Below, in pieces: positions 27,923 to 37,622 of a DNA stretch of 64,000 bases (its first letter is position 1; each line of letters opens with the position of its first letter). This stretch comes from an uncultured Candidatus Saccharibacteria bacterium (GTDB taxonomy: Bacteria > Patescibacteriota > Saccharimonadia > Saccharimonadales > Saccharimonadaceae): contig CAMVRN010000001.1 of assembly GCA_947169915.1 (NCBI GenBank), forward strand, positions 62,001 to 126,000, written 5' to 3'. Position numbers and translations under genes: made by a program. The notes under the pieces are model-generated. The model had not been told where the DNA came from and did not search any database. It saw nothing but the letters and a program-made list of their open reading frames with translations.

Positions 27923-28561
27923 TCAAGCAGCGTCGATAGGACTGGGCTGGCCAGAGATGCAGAAAAGCATACGGTCGGCTTTGTCTCGGTCCGGAATGGA
28001 CTGGGTGTAATAGTTCAGGTAGAGCCTGAAGTAATCCAGATGGGTTTTAAAAAACTCATAGTCCTCGGTCCGGAACACGGTGAATCCTTCGGGAACAAAG
28101 TCGATAAGATGCTGGCCAGATTGGTCGTAGACGCGAATTGTGAGAGCCGCGCTCTTAATTCTGACTTCTTCATCTTCTTCCTCTGTATCTGCTTTAACTT
28201 TCGCAAGTATTCCCGAAATAAAACGGTCGGGATTTTCCATAAAACAGGTTATGCGATTTCCGGTCTTGAACGTAGGTTTCTCAAACAGACAAGGTTTTGA
28301 TTCGGCACCTTCAGCGATTTTTCTGATTTCACGCGCCTTAAAGGTGGAATCTTCTACGTCCTGCAGGAATCTTTCACGACGGTGGAAATCGGTTTCGGTT
28401 TTAACTTTTGCGGACATTTTCTCCGCATGTTTCTTCCAGAATCTGGCAAGAAATTGAAGGTTTTCCTTCCCCAGATTGACCATGTCGCGACGGTTCCTAA
28501 GATTGAGGTTTTCAGAGTTAACACTCCAAGGCATGAAATCATCGAAATAATCTCCGTGCAT
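27923..28561 (-). CDS. Tandem paralogue 2, unknown soluble protein
   Basis: 212 aa from the ATG at 28561, set by the AAAGGGG ribosome site; a longer TTG reading to 28600 is rejected. It is a diverged copy of the preceding gene's family: the central block FKTGNRITCFMENPD and the C-terminal DYEFFKTHLDYFRLYLN align with the neighbour, while the acidic insert EEEDEEVR is specific to this copy. It has its own promoter (TATAAT 28627-28632), about 60-nt leader and terminator, like its paralogue. Function unknown. Confidence 0.65.
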   Translation of the reverse strand: MHGDYFDDFMPWSVNSENLNLRNRRDMVNLGKENLQFLARFWKKHAEKMSAKVKTETDFHRRERFLQDVEDSTFKAREIRKIAEGAESKPCLFEKPTFKTGNRITCFMENPDRFISGILAKVKADTEEEDEEVRIKSAALTIRVYDQSGQHLIDFVPEGFTVFRTEDYEFFKTHLDYFRLYLNYYTQSIPDRDKADRMLFCISGQPSPIDAA

Positions 28562-28696
28562 AATATCACCCCTTTCTATCTGTGAATGTACAGCCGTCAA
28601 GAGAGACAGCGAATTTTTGTGCTCCTATTATATCACATATTTTACATCTAGTAAATAATATTTATTCAAAAAACTGGCCCTAAGCCAGTCTTTCAT

Positions 28697-30511
28697 TTAA
28701 TAAGCGCGATTTTCCCTTTTTCGCTTAATCGGGTCGAGCTGACGTTTGCGTAGACGTAGTGATTTTGGTGTGACCTCTAGAAGTTCGTCGTCTAGGAGAA
28801 AATCAAGACATTGTTCGAGCGAGAGTTGAGTATATGGGGTGAGCTGGATTGCTCCGTCAGATGCGTGCGTACGCATGTTTGTTAATTGTTTCTCTCGGCA
28901 GATATTGAGGTCGATATCTTCTTTTTTGTTGCTCAGACCAACAATCATACCTTGATAGACAGGTACTTGCGGCGGAATAAATAGCGTACCGCGGGCCTGA
29001 GCCATATCAAGGGCGTAAGCGGTCGAAACGCCAGATTCGAAAGCAATCAGCGCACCATTTCTTTCTGGTTTGTATTTAGATTCAACTGGTTTGTATCCTT
29101 TTGGAATACTAGACATAATGACCGTACCCTTGGTCGCAGTCAACAGATTATTCCTGAGACCAATGAGCGCAGAGGTAGTTATTTCATATGTGAAACGAGT
29201 GGAACCCGTCGAAGTAATTTCAGTAGACTTTAAGTCGGCCTTGCGAATGCCTAGCTCTTGAGATACGGCGCCGACATATTCAGAATCAACCTCAATAGTG
29301 AGAGATTCGACTGGTTCGGATTTGATGCCGTCGATGTCTTTATAGACGACTTCTGGGCGCCCTGCTTCAAGCTCATAGCCCTCACGGCGCATTGTTTCTA
29401 TAAGAACAGATAGGTGAAGTTCGCCACGTCCAGATACTTTGTAGCCAAGACCATCAGGAATAATTTTGAGAGCGATATTGGTTTCTAGCTCTCTCTCGAG
29501 ACGTTCGGCAATTTGGCGAGAAGTAGTAAACTCTCCTTCTTTCCCTTTCAGCGGAGAAGTGTTTGGACCGATATAAATTGAGAGTGTAGGTGGCTCGAGT
29601 TCAATAGTCGGAAGCGCTTCTGGATTATCGCCAGTCGCGATTGTGTCACCGATATTGGCTTTTCCTATGCCAGTAATCGCGACAATATCGCCTGCAATTG
29701 CTTCTAGCGTCTCTTCTTTACCAAGGCCACGATAGGTAAAAAGGTTTTCAATCTTCGCATTTACGGTTTGGCTTCTACCAATCAGTTTTACGGATTGACC
29801 CTTTTTGAGTTTGCCACGAAAAACTTTGCCGATGGCATATTTGCCAAGATAATTATCGGCAGCAAGAGCAGCAACAAGAAGCTGAGCACCTTTACCATCA
29901 TTCTCATCAACTTGCGGAGCGGGAATATCGTTAATGATAGATTCAAAAATAACGCGAAGGTCATTATCTAGGTCGGTAGTTTTTCCAGCTCTACCTTCGC
30001 GTGCAATAGCGTAGTAGATTGGATAATTAAGTTGTGACTCGTCGGTTGCGAGTTCTAGGAACAAATCAGAAATTTCATCTTTTACCTCTTCAATACGAGC
30101 TGCTGGCTTATCGATTTTATTGATAATAACTACTGGTTTCAGCTTCAAATCGAGCGCTTTTTGAAGAACGAATTTAGTTTGCGGCATCGGTCCTTCTTGC
30201 GCGTCAACGATAAGAAGAACGCCGTCCGCCATGTTGAGTGTGCGTTCAACTTCGCCAGAGAAATCTGCGTGGCCCGGCGTGTCAATGATGTTGATTTTGT
30301 AACCGTCATAAAAAACTGCGGTCTGCTTCGCCGTGATAGTGATTCCGCGTTCGTGCTCCTGGTCGCCAGAATCCATAATGAGCGTTTGGCTCATTTCGGC
30401 CTGATTGTCGCGAAAAGTGTGGGATTGCTTCAAAAGTCCGTCGACGAGCGTGGTTTTACCATGGTCGACGTGTGCAATGATTGCGACGTTTCTGATTTTG
30501 TTCTTGTCCAT
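28697..30511 (-). CDS. typA: Translational GTPase TypA/BipA
   Basis: 604 aa. Ribosome-associated GTPase of the EF-G family that acts in 50S assembly and stress or cold growth. G1 [10 protein letters not shown] is at residues 13-22, with [17 protein letters not shown] and NKIDKPAAR following, then domain II, EF-G-like domains and the BipA-specific C-terminal domain ending in KRKRENRAY. It has its own leaderless-type promoter. Confidence 0.96.
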   Translation of the reverse strand: MDKNKIRNVAIIAHVDHGKTTLVDGLLKQSHTFRDNQAEMSQTLIMDSGDQEHERGITITAKQTAVFYDGYKINIIDTPGHADFSGEVERTLNMADGVLLIVDAQEGPMPQTKFVLQKALDLKLKPVVIINKIDKPAARIEEVKDEISDLFLELATDESQLNYPIYYAIAREGRAGKTTDLDNDLRVIFESIINDIPAPQVDENDGKGAQLLVAALAADNYLGKYAIGKVFRGKLKKGQSVKLIGRSQTVNAKIENLFTYRGLGKEETLEAIAGDIVAITGIGKANIGDTIATGDNPEALPTIELEPPTLSIYIGPNTSPLKGKEGEFTTSRQIAERLERELETNIALKIIPDGLGYKVSGRGELHLSVLIETMRREGYELEAGRPEVVYKDIDGIKSEPVESLTIEVDSEYVGAVSQELGIRKADLKSTEITSTGSTRFTYEITTSALIGLRNNLLTATKGTVIMSSIPKGYKPVESKYKPERNGALIAFESGVSTAYALDMAQARGTLFIPPQVPVYQGMIVGLSNKKEDIDLNICREKQLTNMRTHASDGAIQLTPYTQLSLEQCLDFLLDDELLEVTPKSLRLRKRQLDPIKRKRENRAY

Positions 30512-30519
30512 AGTGGACT

Positions 30520-30525
30520 ATTATA
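30520..30525 (-). promoter_or_regulatory. Extended -10 box of typA, leaderless type
   Basis: TGG-TATAAT, 8 nt before the ATG at 30511. Confidence 0.55.
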
Positions 30526-30594
30526 CCATTATTCCTAATGTTTTTCAATCAAGAAAAAACGGGGGCGTTTTATCGCTCCCGTATAACCTGTCGT

Positions 30595-31311
30595 TTATTC
30601 GTTGCAGGTCGAAATACAGCCTTCGGCAGTCGCAATTTTGTCCATCAAAGCACCGACTTTTTCTTTCCACGCCTCGATACGTTCTTCTGTCCAATATTCC
30701 TCTGGCTCTTTGAGTTCGAGGGTATCTTTGCTGGTTTCCCAATCGTTACCTACAATCTCTCCGTCAACGACGAATGTTGTGTTTGGAACATAGATTCTTT
30801 TTTCACCAACATTATCATATTGGAGATAGTCAGATAAAATTTCTACGAATTTCTTATATGTATCGGTTTCATTCTCGCGGTCGTTATGGATATTGTAATA
30901 ATAAATCTCTTTAACCCCTTTTTCTTTTGCGACATCATTCAATAGTTTCGCATAGGCCTGGCACCATGGACATTCTGGGAAACCGAGAAAAACGACGCCG
31001 GTTCCATTTTCGAGAATCTTTTTCGTTTCTTCTGCGGTCTTAAAAACAAAAACATTGTCAGATTCGACGAGAGAGTATTGGTCGGAAAAGCGCGAGGCAT
31101 CCGTTTCAGATAATCTATCAATAGATTTAATTACGAATGGGAGCAAAATTGCGAGCAATATTACGCAAACAACTAGCAAAATCAAGCCGAACGCTGGATG
31201 ATATGGTTCGGTCGCATGTACGGTTTTGGGCACATTTTTTGCGGTTGTCTTTCTTTTTGCTGTTTTTGCAGTTTTTGTCTTGGGAGTTAATTTAGATTTC
31301 TTTGTAACCAT
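30595..31311 (-). CDS. Membrane-anchored thioredoxin-like protein (CPWC)
   Basis: 238 aa. A very basic N-terminal tail of about 35 residues is followed by a TM helix (about 41-62) and an extracytoplasmic thioredoxin fold with redox motif C114-P-W-C117 (LGFPECPWCQAY). It resembles the bacteriocin-transport-accessory type of thioredoxin, with a PNTTFVVDGEIVG cis-Pro-like region. It is a likely disulfide oxidoreductase or reductase for exported proteins such as the Cys-paired surface protein; that link is inference. A TAAAAT box is 6 nt before the ATG. Confidence 0.8.
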   Translation of the reverse strand: MVTKKSKLTPKTKTAKTAKRKTTAKNVPKTVHATEPYHPAFGLILLVVCVILLAILLPFVIKSIDRLSETDASRFSDQYSLVESDNVFVFKTAEETKKILENGTGVVFLGFPECPWCQAYAKLLNDVAKEKGVKEIYYYNIHNDRENETDTYKKFVEILSDYLQYDNVGEKRIYVPNTTFVVDGEIVGNDWETSKDTLELKEPEEYWTEERIEAWKEKVGALMDKIATAEGCISTCNE

Positions 31312-31357
31312 GATTTAATTTTAACATAAGTTTTTTGTTTTTTAGAAGGTTTTTTGA

Positions 31358-31363
31358 TATAAT
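31358..31363 (+). promoter_or_regulatory. -10 box of the lysozyme/C39 gene, leaderless type
   Basis: TATAAT, 7 nt before the ATG at 31371. Confidence 0.55.
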
Positions 31364-31370
31364 AAAGGTT

Positions 31371-32858
31371 ATGGTTCGTACTATTAAATCAAAAGGGATT
31401 CTATCTGGAATGCTACTTGGTTTGGCATTTCTTCTTTTACCAGCTGGTCAGATTGTCGCAGCTTTGACATGCCCGACGGTCGGTTCAAATACGTCTGGGT
31501 CGACTTCTTCTACCGAAGGTTCTTCTGCGCAACAACCGTCTTCGGAATGTGGTTCAACTGCATCGAACCTAAAGATTTATCTCAAAGAGCAGGGTTATTC
31601 AGATAATGCAATTTGTGGCATCATGGGCAACATAAAGAACGAATCTGGATTCGTTCTAGGAAGAATCCAAGGCAAGTCTCCGTCCGAGGCAGTCGGGGAA
31701 GATTTCCGCGCATATACAAATGGCGTCCGCAACCCCGATTTAATAAGAAATGGTAGCAACTTAGGCTTTGGCTTAGCGCAATGGACTTCAAGCGGGCGAC
31801 TTAAAAATCTTCAGAATTATGCTGATTCCATCGGAAAAGGAATAGCGACATTTGATGCGCAAGGGCCATTTTTAGTAAATGAATTAACTAATTCTTACAA
31901 CATGGGTACTTCAAGGATGAATTCTATGAGCCTCGAAGAAGCGACTTTCGTAGTTTATCGAAACTTCGAGATTCCAAAATCATCTTTTTGCGTGGGTGAA
32001 AAGTGTTGTTCTCAGTCCCAGATTTCCAATGGCAAGTGTAACGGGACAAACACAAATCAAGAAAGGCCTCCAACGAACTATTCTTCGTTCATCGCGAACA
32101 AGAGTAAATACCAGATGGCTTATAAGGCCTTCCAAGGTAGGGTAAGGAGCGCGGAATACGTTCGTGATAGCGTGCCGACGACAAACTGTACGCAAACGGG
32201 TGGTAGCGAAGAAGGCGGCAGTGGAGAAGGTAGTGGCGGAGAAGGTGACGACGGAGAAGGTGGCGGCGGGCAAGTAACTGGCGGAGAAGGTGCGCTTGGA
32301 AAACAAAGTACTAATGGGATGGTCGGCCAATTTGATAGTGGAATAAAGAATGTGGTTTGGAGGACGGATGGCTCGACAATCGGTTCGTCAGGTTGTTCGC
32401 TTATATCTGTCGTGAACGCAAACAATGCTTTGGGAAGGTCAAGTCTCACTCCAAGCACGCTTGCAGGATGGTCAAAGAGTAATATTGGTTCGGCAAACTG
32501 GGACAATCTAAAGAAAATGGCACGATACATAGGTTTATCAACCAGTGATTGGTTATGGTCTAGCAAATCGACTGCCGAATCGGTTAAAATTCAAAAGATT
32601 CGTGATACGCTTGCGAGTGGTGGTGTTATTATCGCTGGTGGAGATAGGTCTGGCACAGATTCTTCCTTCTGTACTAGCTCAAGGATAAATAGTGGCGAGT
32701 GCGTCTTCTCTTCTGGCGGTCACTTTGTTACTATCATTGGTATTACGGCAGACAATAAACTCGTAATTGCAAACCCAGCAAAAGCGAATAATCGTACTTG
32801 GATTTTTCCAGCAAGCACGGTTTTGAAATACTCTAACAAAGCAATCAAGGTAAAATAA
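31371..32858 (+). CDS. Secreted bifunctional wall enzyme: phage-tail-type lysozyme plus C39-like cysteine peptidase
   Basis: 495 aa from the ATG at 31371. A signal peptide or anchor (about 10-30) and a Ser/Thr-rich stretch are followed by a lysozyme-like domain (CGIMGNIKNESGF with the candidate catalytic Glu, GFGLAQWTSSGRLKNLQNYA) of the phage-tail-lysozyme type. A Gly/Glu-rich low-complexity linker (about 285-315) leads to a C-terminal papain-like domain of C39 type: Cys in GSSGCSLIS, His in SGGHFVTIIG, Asn in VIANPAK. Many cysteines suggest disulfides. The stop overlaps the next start (TAATG). It may lyse or remodel walls, possibly of a host. Confidence 0.82.
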   Translation: MVRTIKSKGILSGMLLGLAFLLLPAGQIVAALTCPTVGSNTSGSTSSTEGSSAQQPSSECGSTASNLKIYLKEQGYSDNAICGIMGNIKNESGFVLGRIQGKSPSEAVGEDFRAYTNGVRNPDLIRNGSNLGFGLAQWTSSGRLKNLQNYADSIGKGIATFDAQGPFLVNELTNSYNMGTSRMNSMSLEEATFVVYRNFEIPKSSFCVGEKCCSQSQISNGKCNGTNTNQERPPTNYSSFIANKSKYQMAYKAFQGRVRSAEYVRDSVPTTNCTQTGGSEEGGSGEGSGGEGDDGEGGGGQVTGGEGALGKQSTNGMVGQFDSGIKNVVWRTDGSTIGSSGCSLISVVNANNALGRSSLTPSTLAGWSKSNIGSANWDNLKKMARYIGLSTSDWLWSSKSTAESVKIQKIRDTLASGGVIIAGGDRSGTDSSFCTSSRINSGECVFSSGGHFVTIIGITADNKLVIANPAKANNRTWIFPASTVLKYSNKAIKVK

Positions 32859-33436
32859 TGGACTACGACCAACCAATACTTTCAAAAAAGAAAATCATCA
32901 TAATAGTTGCAGTTTTCTTTGCCCTTTTCGGAGCTGGCTGTGTTGCGTATTTTCTGTCGCAAGGCCCTGGTCAGGATATTCCTGATACACAGGAGCCGCA
33001 ATTCGATTTTGCAAAAGAGGGTTCAAAAATTGCAGGAATTCAGATTCTGATGGAAAATGGCGGAATGGTGCAGGGGCAGTTTGATAAAGTCGTCACAAGT
33101 TTGGATGAGCAATTGTCCGAGTTAGAACCAAACGCAACCTATTTTAACTATGTAGAGGAAAGTCTATCAATTACATCAAGCGGTAAGACGAGTCTTCCTG
33201 AAGTCGAGATTGACGATTCAACCGTTACGGGCAATGCAGAATATGAAGACGACATACCGGACGAAGAGTATGTTCGCGTAGCGGATGAAGAACTTGAAGA
33301 GGATGGACTTGAAAATGAATCGGTGTTTGATACTGTTGGCTTTGTGATGGTTTCAAGTCTTGGTACCGAGTACTTGGTAAGTGTTTACACAGCTGGCAAC
33401 CTAAGCACTGCGAACGTAACCGTCGAAAAGAAATAG
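32858..33436 (+). CDS. Membrane-anchored acidic protein coupled to the lysozyme/C39 gene
   Basis: 192 aa. A TM helix (about 10-31) is followed by an acidic extracytoplasmic domain without recognisable fold and a Glu/Asp-rich segment (DDIPDEEYVRVADEELEEDGLEN). The ATG shares its A with the TAA stop of the upstream gene (TAATG), so it is translated by coupling. It may be an accessory or inhibitor subunit of the hydrolase; this is inference. Confidence 0.65.
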   Translation: MDYDQPILSKKKIIIIVAVFFALFGAGCVAYFLSQGPGQDIPDTQEPQFDFAKEGSKIAGIQILMENGGMVQGQFDKVVTSLDEQLSELEPNATYFNYVEESLSITSSGKTSLPEVEIDDSTVTGNAEYEDDIPDEEYVRVADEELEEDGLENESVFDTVGFVMVSSLGTEYLVSVYTAGNLSTANVTVEKK

Positions 33437-33447
33437 CGAAATACTAA

Positions 33448-33469
33448 AAAGGCCCCTTCGGGGGCTTTT
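33448..33469. terminator. Bidirectional terminator between the lysozyme operon and the tRNA-Val/tRNA-Lys pair
   Basis: AAAGGCCCC / GGGGCTTTT stem with TTCG loop. T-rich sequence follows on the plus strand, and TTTTTAGT follows on the minus strand, so it can serve the plus-strand operon and the minus-strand tRNAs. Confidence 0.8.
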
Positions 33470-33478
33470 GAAACTTCC

Positions 33479-33555
33479 TGGTGGAGCCTAGAGGATTTGA
33501 ACCTCTGACCTTTTCTACGTCAAAGAAACGCTCTAGCCAGCTGAGCTAAGGCTCC
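33479..33555 (-). tRNA. tRNA-Val(GAC), CCA encoded
   Basis: Full cloverleaf: 7-bp acceptor GGAGCCT/AGGCTCC, D stem GCTC/GAGC, anticodon stem TTTCT/AGAAA with loop TTGACGT (anticodon GAC), T arm AGAGG/CCTCT with TTCAAAT. The discriminator A is followed by an encoded CCA. Confidence 0.95.
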
Positions 33556-33577
33556 GTCTAGGTTGTTAATAGATTTC

Positions 33578-33654
33578 TGGTGAGCCGGGAGAGGCTCGAA
33601 CTCTCGACACCGGGCTTAAAAGGCCCGTGCTCTAACCAACTGAGCTACCGGCCC
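33578..33654 (-). tRNA. tRNA-Lys(TTT), CCA encoded
   Basis: Acceptor GGGCCGG/CCGGCTC (one G-U), D arm with GCTC/GAGC, anticodon stem CGGGC/GCCCG with loop CTTTTAA (anticodon TTT), T loop TTCGAGC. CCA is encoded. It lies 22 nt upstream of tRNA-Val on the same strand. Confidence 0.95.
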
Positions 33655-33715
33655 AAAAATCTTTTCTTATTATATCACACATACAGAAAAATAAAAGAGT
33701 TTATTTTTATCTATA

Positions 33716-33750
33716 AAAATAGGCGCCCTCGCAGTTTTTGAGCGCCTATT
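33716..33750 (-). terminator. Terminator of the 33762 surface-protein gene
   Basis: Stem of AATAGGCGC and GCGCCTATT around a T-rich loop, directly after the stop codon, followed on the minus strand by a short T-containing tail. Confidence 0.65.
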
Positions 33751-33761
33751 TCGACGTGTCG

Positions 33762-34802
33762 CTATTTACGCGACCGGATGTTTTTGCGATAGTTTTTCTT
33801 TTTCGGACGGAGGACAGTGACCGATATGAATATTAAGATGCTTACGAAAATGATAATTGCAGTAGCGATTAAGTCAGTTCTAGCAATGCTTGTTCCGCCA
33901 GAGAACACACCCGTGTCAGGCACGCTCGGGGCAGATGGGCTAGTATATTCGACTTCAAATACGGAGACTGGCGAGAATAATACTTCGTACTCAACATCAT
34001 CGCCTTCTCCCGTTACAGAATAAGCCGTAACGAAGATGGTATATCCTCCGCTCTCTAACCCATAACTAGCGAACGGCAAGGTAACAGATTTTGAGCCAGA
34101 TTCGTATCCTTCTTCTCCTGGCTCGACAATAACCGAGACTGGCTTATCGAATAAATCGTTACCTTCGTCATCAACCGGCATAATCTCGATTTTTCCAACT
34201 CCGGCGTCGTATTCGATATCGATGATTGGGTCATTGGTTTCTTTGTCGGTTCCCGATTGCTTGACGTTCGATGGGATATAAAAGAATTCTATTGAATCTT
34301 CGTCGTATCCTGCTGAACTAACAGATTTTAATGTAAGAATATAATCGTTGTAAGATAGCGAATGTTCGGCAAGATTAATTGTTACGGAACCATCTCCGGT
34401 ATATATCGTATTCGGGTCAATCGCTCCGCCATTTGGGCTAAATGAAGGAAGTTGAATAGACTGAGGATTTCCTTCGTCGTCGTCAAAGCCCAGCCAAACT
34501 TCGACATACGATGTGTTGTCAAAAGTAAAAGCAGTCGTGACTAGTGGCGATGTAGAAATTACGCCAGTTGCCGGCGATGAGATTTCGACAGCTGGAGTTG
34601 TGGTACTACTATGGACAACCACTTGTACAGTATCGGTGCCTGCCCCTTTTGCAAATGCATTCTCCGTAGGCAAAAAATAGGCGAGCACTGTCATGAGCGC
34701 CACCAACAATAAGCCAATAATTCCAAGAAGCCTTTTTCTCGCTTTTACCATAACTCTACACTTTTTTGTTTTTAGTTTTTGTTTGGACCCGTGAGGATTC
34801 AC
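33762..34802 (-). CDS. Secreted beta-rich surface protein with sorting-signal-like C-terminus
   Basis: 346 aa. A signal peptide (about 25-50, ending FAKG) is followed by about 230 residues of beta-strand-rich, acidic sequence with two Ig-like halves. The C-terminus has a Pro-rich stretch with VPDTG, a linker, one hydrophobic helix (about 310-333) and a basic tail (RPKKKNYRKN). This is the general layout of a sortase-type anchor, though PDTG is not canonical LPxTG and a 14-residue linker precedes the helix. The GTG start is supported by AAGGA; an ATG at 34751 is possible. It has a full promoter at 34817-34844. Confidence 0.7.
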   Translation of the reverse strand: MNPHGSKQKLKTKKCRVMVKARKRLLGIIGLLLVALMTVLAYFLPTENAFAKGAGTDTVQVVVHSSTTTPAVEISSPATGVISTSPLVTTAFTFDNTSYVEVWLGFDDDEGNPQSIQLPSFSPNGGAIDPNTIYTGDGSVTINLAEHSLSYNDYILTLKSVSSAGYDEDSIEFFYIPSNVKQSGTDKETNDPIIDIEYDAGVGKIEIMPVDDEGNDLFDKPVSVIVEPGEEGYESGSKSVTLPFASYGLESGGYTIFVTAYSVTGEGDDVEYEVLFSPVSVFEVEYTSPSAPSVPDTGVFSGGTSIARTDLIATAIIIFVSILIFISVTVLRPKKKNYRKNIRSRK

Positions 34803-34816
34803 GTTTCCTTAATTCT

Positions 34817-34844
34817 AGTGTATACGAAAAAATAGGTTTGTCAA
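34817..34844 (-). promoter_or_regulatory. Sigma70-type promoter of the surface-protein gene
   Basis: Minus-strand TTGACA (34839-34844), 16-bp spacer, TACACT (34817-34822). The predicted short leader contains AAGGA ahead of the GTG start. Confidence 0.6.
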
Positions 34845-34889
34845 TAGTTTTTATGCTTATTTTTATAAAAGTCAATTATATGTTGTTTA

Positions 34890-37526
34890 CTATTCCGAGC
34901 GGAGCGCTTCAACTGGGTCATGTTTCGCCGCTGAGCGTGCTGGGATAAGTCCGCCAATCAATGTCAAAACAATCGACAGGCCAACCAAGATAAGTGCGGC
35001 GATAGGGTCAAGCGCGGCACGGATATTAACTCCTGACGCGACATGTGCGAGGATTGTGTTTATTATTGGGATAATGAAATAGCTAATACCAATTCCGAAT
35101 AGCCCGGCGAGAAGCCCAACAATAAAGGTTTCGGCATTGAAGATGCTTGAAACATTGTGTTTACTCGCGCCGATTGCGCGTAGAATCCCAATTTCTTTTT
35201 TGCGTTCATAGACGGAGATATAAGTGATAATTCCAATCATAAAGCTTGAAACGACTAGTGAAATTGAAACGAAGGCGATAAGCACGTAGCTGACCGCATC
35301 GACGATAGTGCGGACTGAATCCATCAATATGCCTGTGAGGTCACTATAATTTATCTCTTGCTCTTTGTCATGTTCGTCGTTGTATTTTTTAATGAAATTC
35401 TTAAAGTTTTCTTTACCCTCAAAACTGCTGAAGTAAAACCAAAGTGAAGAAGGTTCGTTTAGGTCCTGGTAGCCTAGCGACTTCAAATTGGACTTTTGGT
35501 CACGCTCGGTATTGCTCGAAATTGCAGAAATAACCCTGGTGAGTTCTTCTTCTGTAAAATTGAGCGAAAAGGCATCGTCCATACTTCCCTGTCCGGCCAT
35601 AGCTTGCATGAGTTTGCTCTGGTCAACCGAAATAAGGTCAGAAAAGCTATAGTTGAGTTTTCCCTCTTGCTGGTCGAACTTTGCGCCAGAGAAGACATCG
35701 AGTTCTTTATCTTCGAGCTGTTTTCTAACTACATCGGATTTGCTCGCGCGGTTAATAATCTCTTTAATGAGCTCTGGGTTGTAGTTGACGCCTTGATCTA
35801 GAGCTTCAGCTGTAATCCCTTCCTTTGCAGTGATGACTCCGACAACTTTGAGCTTGATGGCTTTCTCTTCGAAAACGGTTTTAAGATAGTCTTCATCCTC
35901 TGACATGTTCTCGTAAACTTCATACTTATCGTTGTACTTGTATAGGTCGCTTGGGACGATAACGCGGAGGTCAAGGTCAAGAAACTCTTCATAATCCATC
36001 ATTATTGGTTCATTCTTAATATCAGATGATTCGCCAGACATTAGTTTCGCAATCAACGTATCGAGTTCAGAAGTATCCCTAAGGCCCAGTTCGTAGGCAA
36101 GAAAATCGCTTATTGTTCCTTCAGCCCCAATGTTCAGAATCACCTCATTATATTCTTCTGGCCAGCGTCCTGCGAGAACTTCATATTGGTTCTCAAGAGT
36201 TTCGCGGTCATTGGTCAGAGGAAGATAAACCGACATGGCGCTTCCGGTGAAGTTCGTAATAAAATCGCCTCCAAAGGTGCTTGAGAATGTATCCATCGGG
36301 TTTAGTTTAGCGATTCTGTCCGTTGCGTCGACTGCATAAACGAGTGGCTCAATCCCGTAACCTACGGTAATGGATTTAACGTCATTTTCGAGTTCGCTTT
36401 GATGTTCGTCGTAATATTGTTTGAACGCTTTAAGATCATTGGTCGCGACCGACTTAATGGCACTTTCTAGAATTGGTATCTCTACCGTGTCTTTGCCTTT
36501 TTCATCGCGGAGTTTTGAACGCTCGGAAAGCACACGTCCTGATTGAGTCGAATCGTCGGTGGTTTGCATGAGGCTAGCCATAGAAAATGATTCTTCGGTA
36601 ATCATCAGCGGGTACGAAACCAATACATCTTGTTCAATACTATCAACGTAGTTTTGGAAGCCGGTAGAAACCGCGAGAATGAGAGCGATACCTATGATGC
36701 CAATACTTCCAGCAAAAGAAACTAGGATTGTGCGAGCTTTTTTTGTTAGAAGATTGTTAAAGGATAGACCAAGAGCGGTTTTGAACGACATGTGTGTTTT
36801 CTTAGACTTTTTCTTGATATCTTCGGCATTAAGTCTTGTCATTTTACCGTTATGGACGTGCGAATCGGAAGTTATCTTCCCGTCTTTGAGACGGATAATC
36901 CTAGTTGAATAGTTACGAGCGAGTTCTGGATTATGCGTCACCATAATCACGAGTTTGGTCTTAGAAATATTTTTCAGAATCTTCATGATTTGTTCGCTGG
37001 TTTCGGAATCAAGAGCGCCGGTAGGTTCGTCTGCAAGCAGAATATCTGGGTCGTTTACTAATGCGCGCGCAATCGCAACTCGTTGCATTTGCCCTCCAGA
37101 GAGTTCCGCTGGACGTTTCATCATGTGCTCGCCCAACCCAACTGCTTTCAAGGCAGCGCGAGCGCGAGTGATTCCCTCACGCTTAGAGATGCCTGAAAGT
37201 GTCAATGCGAGACGAACGTTGTTTAAAATCGTCTGATGAGATATGAGGTTGTAGCTTTGAAAAACAAAACCGATGCGGTGGTTTCTATATGCATCCCAGT
37301 TACTATCCTTGAAGTCCTTTGTCGAAACACCGTCAACGATTAGGTCGCCGGAAGTATATTTATCTAGTCCGCCGATAATATTCAATAGGGTGGTTTTACC
37401 GGACCCGGATGGGCCTAGTATACTTGCAAATTCTGAGTCACGAAAAATAAGTGAAACTGAATTTAGGGCACGTTGCTTAAAAGTGCCAGTCTTATAGACT
37501 TTAGTTATGTTTTTTAACTCTAACAC
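34890..37526 (-). CDS. MacB-type ABC transporter: ATPase fused to FtsX-like permease
   Basis: 878 aa. The N-terminal ABC domain (1 to about 230) has Walker [11 protein letters not shown], signature [14 protein letters not shown] and Walker [16 protein letters not shown] helix near 260 follows, then a large extracytoplasmic domain (about 285-690) and three C-terminal TM helices typical of FtsX/MacB permeases ([20 protein letters not shown] is the family hallmark). Mechanotransmission exporters of this family move lipoproteins, toxins or antibiotics, or gate hydrolases. No membrane-fusion partner is adjacent. The GTG start is preceded by AAGGAG at a short spacing. Confidence 0.88.
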   Translation of the reverse strand: MLELKNITKVYKTGTFKQRALNSVSLIFRDSEFASILGPSGSGKTTLLNIIGGLDKYTSGDLIVDGVSTKDFKDSNWDAYRNHRIGFVFQSYNLISHQTILNNVRLALTLSGISKREGITRARAALKAVGLGEHMMKRPAELSGGQMQRVAIARALVNDPDILLADEPTGALDSETSEQIMKILKNISKTKLVIMVTHNPELARNYSTRIIRLKDGKITSDSHVHNGKMTRLNAEDIKKKSKKTHMSFKTALGLSFNNLLTKKARTILVSFAGSIGIIGIALILAVSTGFQNYVDSIEQDVLVSYPLMITEESFSMASLMQTTDDSTQSGRVLSERSKLRDEKGKDTVEIPILESAIKSVATNDLKAFKQYYDEHQSELENDVKSITVGYGIEPLVYAVDATDRIAKLNPMDTFSSTFGGDFITNFTGSAMSVYLPLTNDRETLENQYEVLAGRWPEEYNEVILNIGAEGTISDFLAYELGLRDTSELDTLIAKLMSGESSDIKNEPIMMDYEEFLDLDLRVIVPSDLYKYNDKYEVYENMSEDEDYLKTVFEEKAIKLKVVGVITAKEGITAEALDQGVNYNPELIKEIINRASKSDVVRKQLEDKELDVFSGAKFDQQEGKLNYSFSDLISVDQSKLMQAMAGQGSMDDAFSLNFTEEELTRVISAISSNTERDQKSNLKSLGYQDLNEPSSLWFYFSSFEGKENFKNFIKKYNDEHDKEQEINYSDLTGILMDSVRTIVDAVSYVLIAFVSISLVVSSFMIGIITYISVYERKKEIGILRAIGASKHNVSSIFNAETFIVGLLAGLFGIGISYFIIPIINTILAHVASGVNIRAALDPIAALILVGLSIVLTLIGGLIPARSAAKHDPVEALRSE

Positions 37527-37598
37527 ATTCTCCTTTTATGTATATTATATATAGTTGTTATGTTTTTGTCGAGCAAGGACGTATGCCTTTATTCATGC

Positions 37599-37604
37599 TA
37601 TAAT
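37599..37604 (+). promoter_or_regulatory. Extended -10 box of the 37623 gene
   Basis: TGC-TATAAT located 18 nt before the ATG, leaving room for a short leader with an AGGAGG ribosome site. Confidence 0.55.
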
Positions 37605-37622
37605 GGTAAAAAAGGAGGAATA

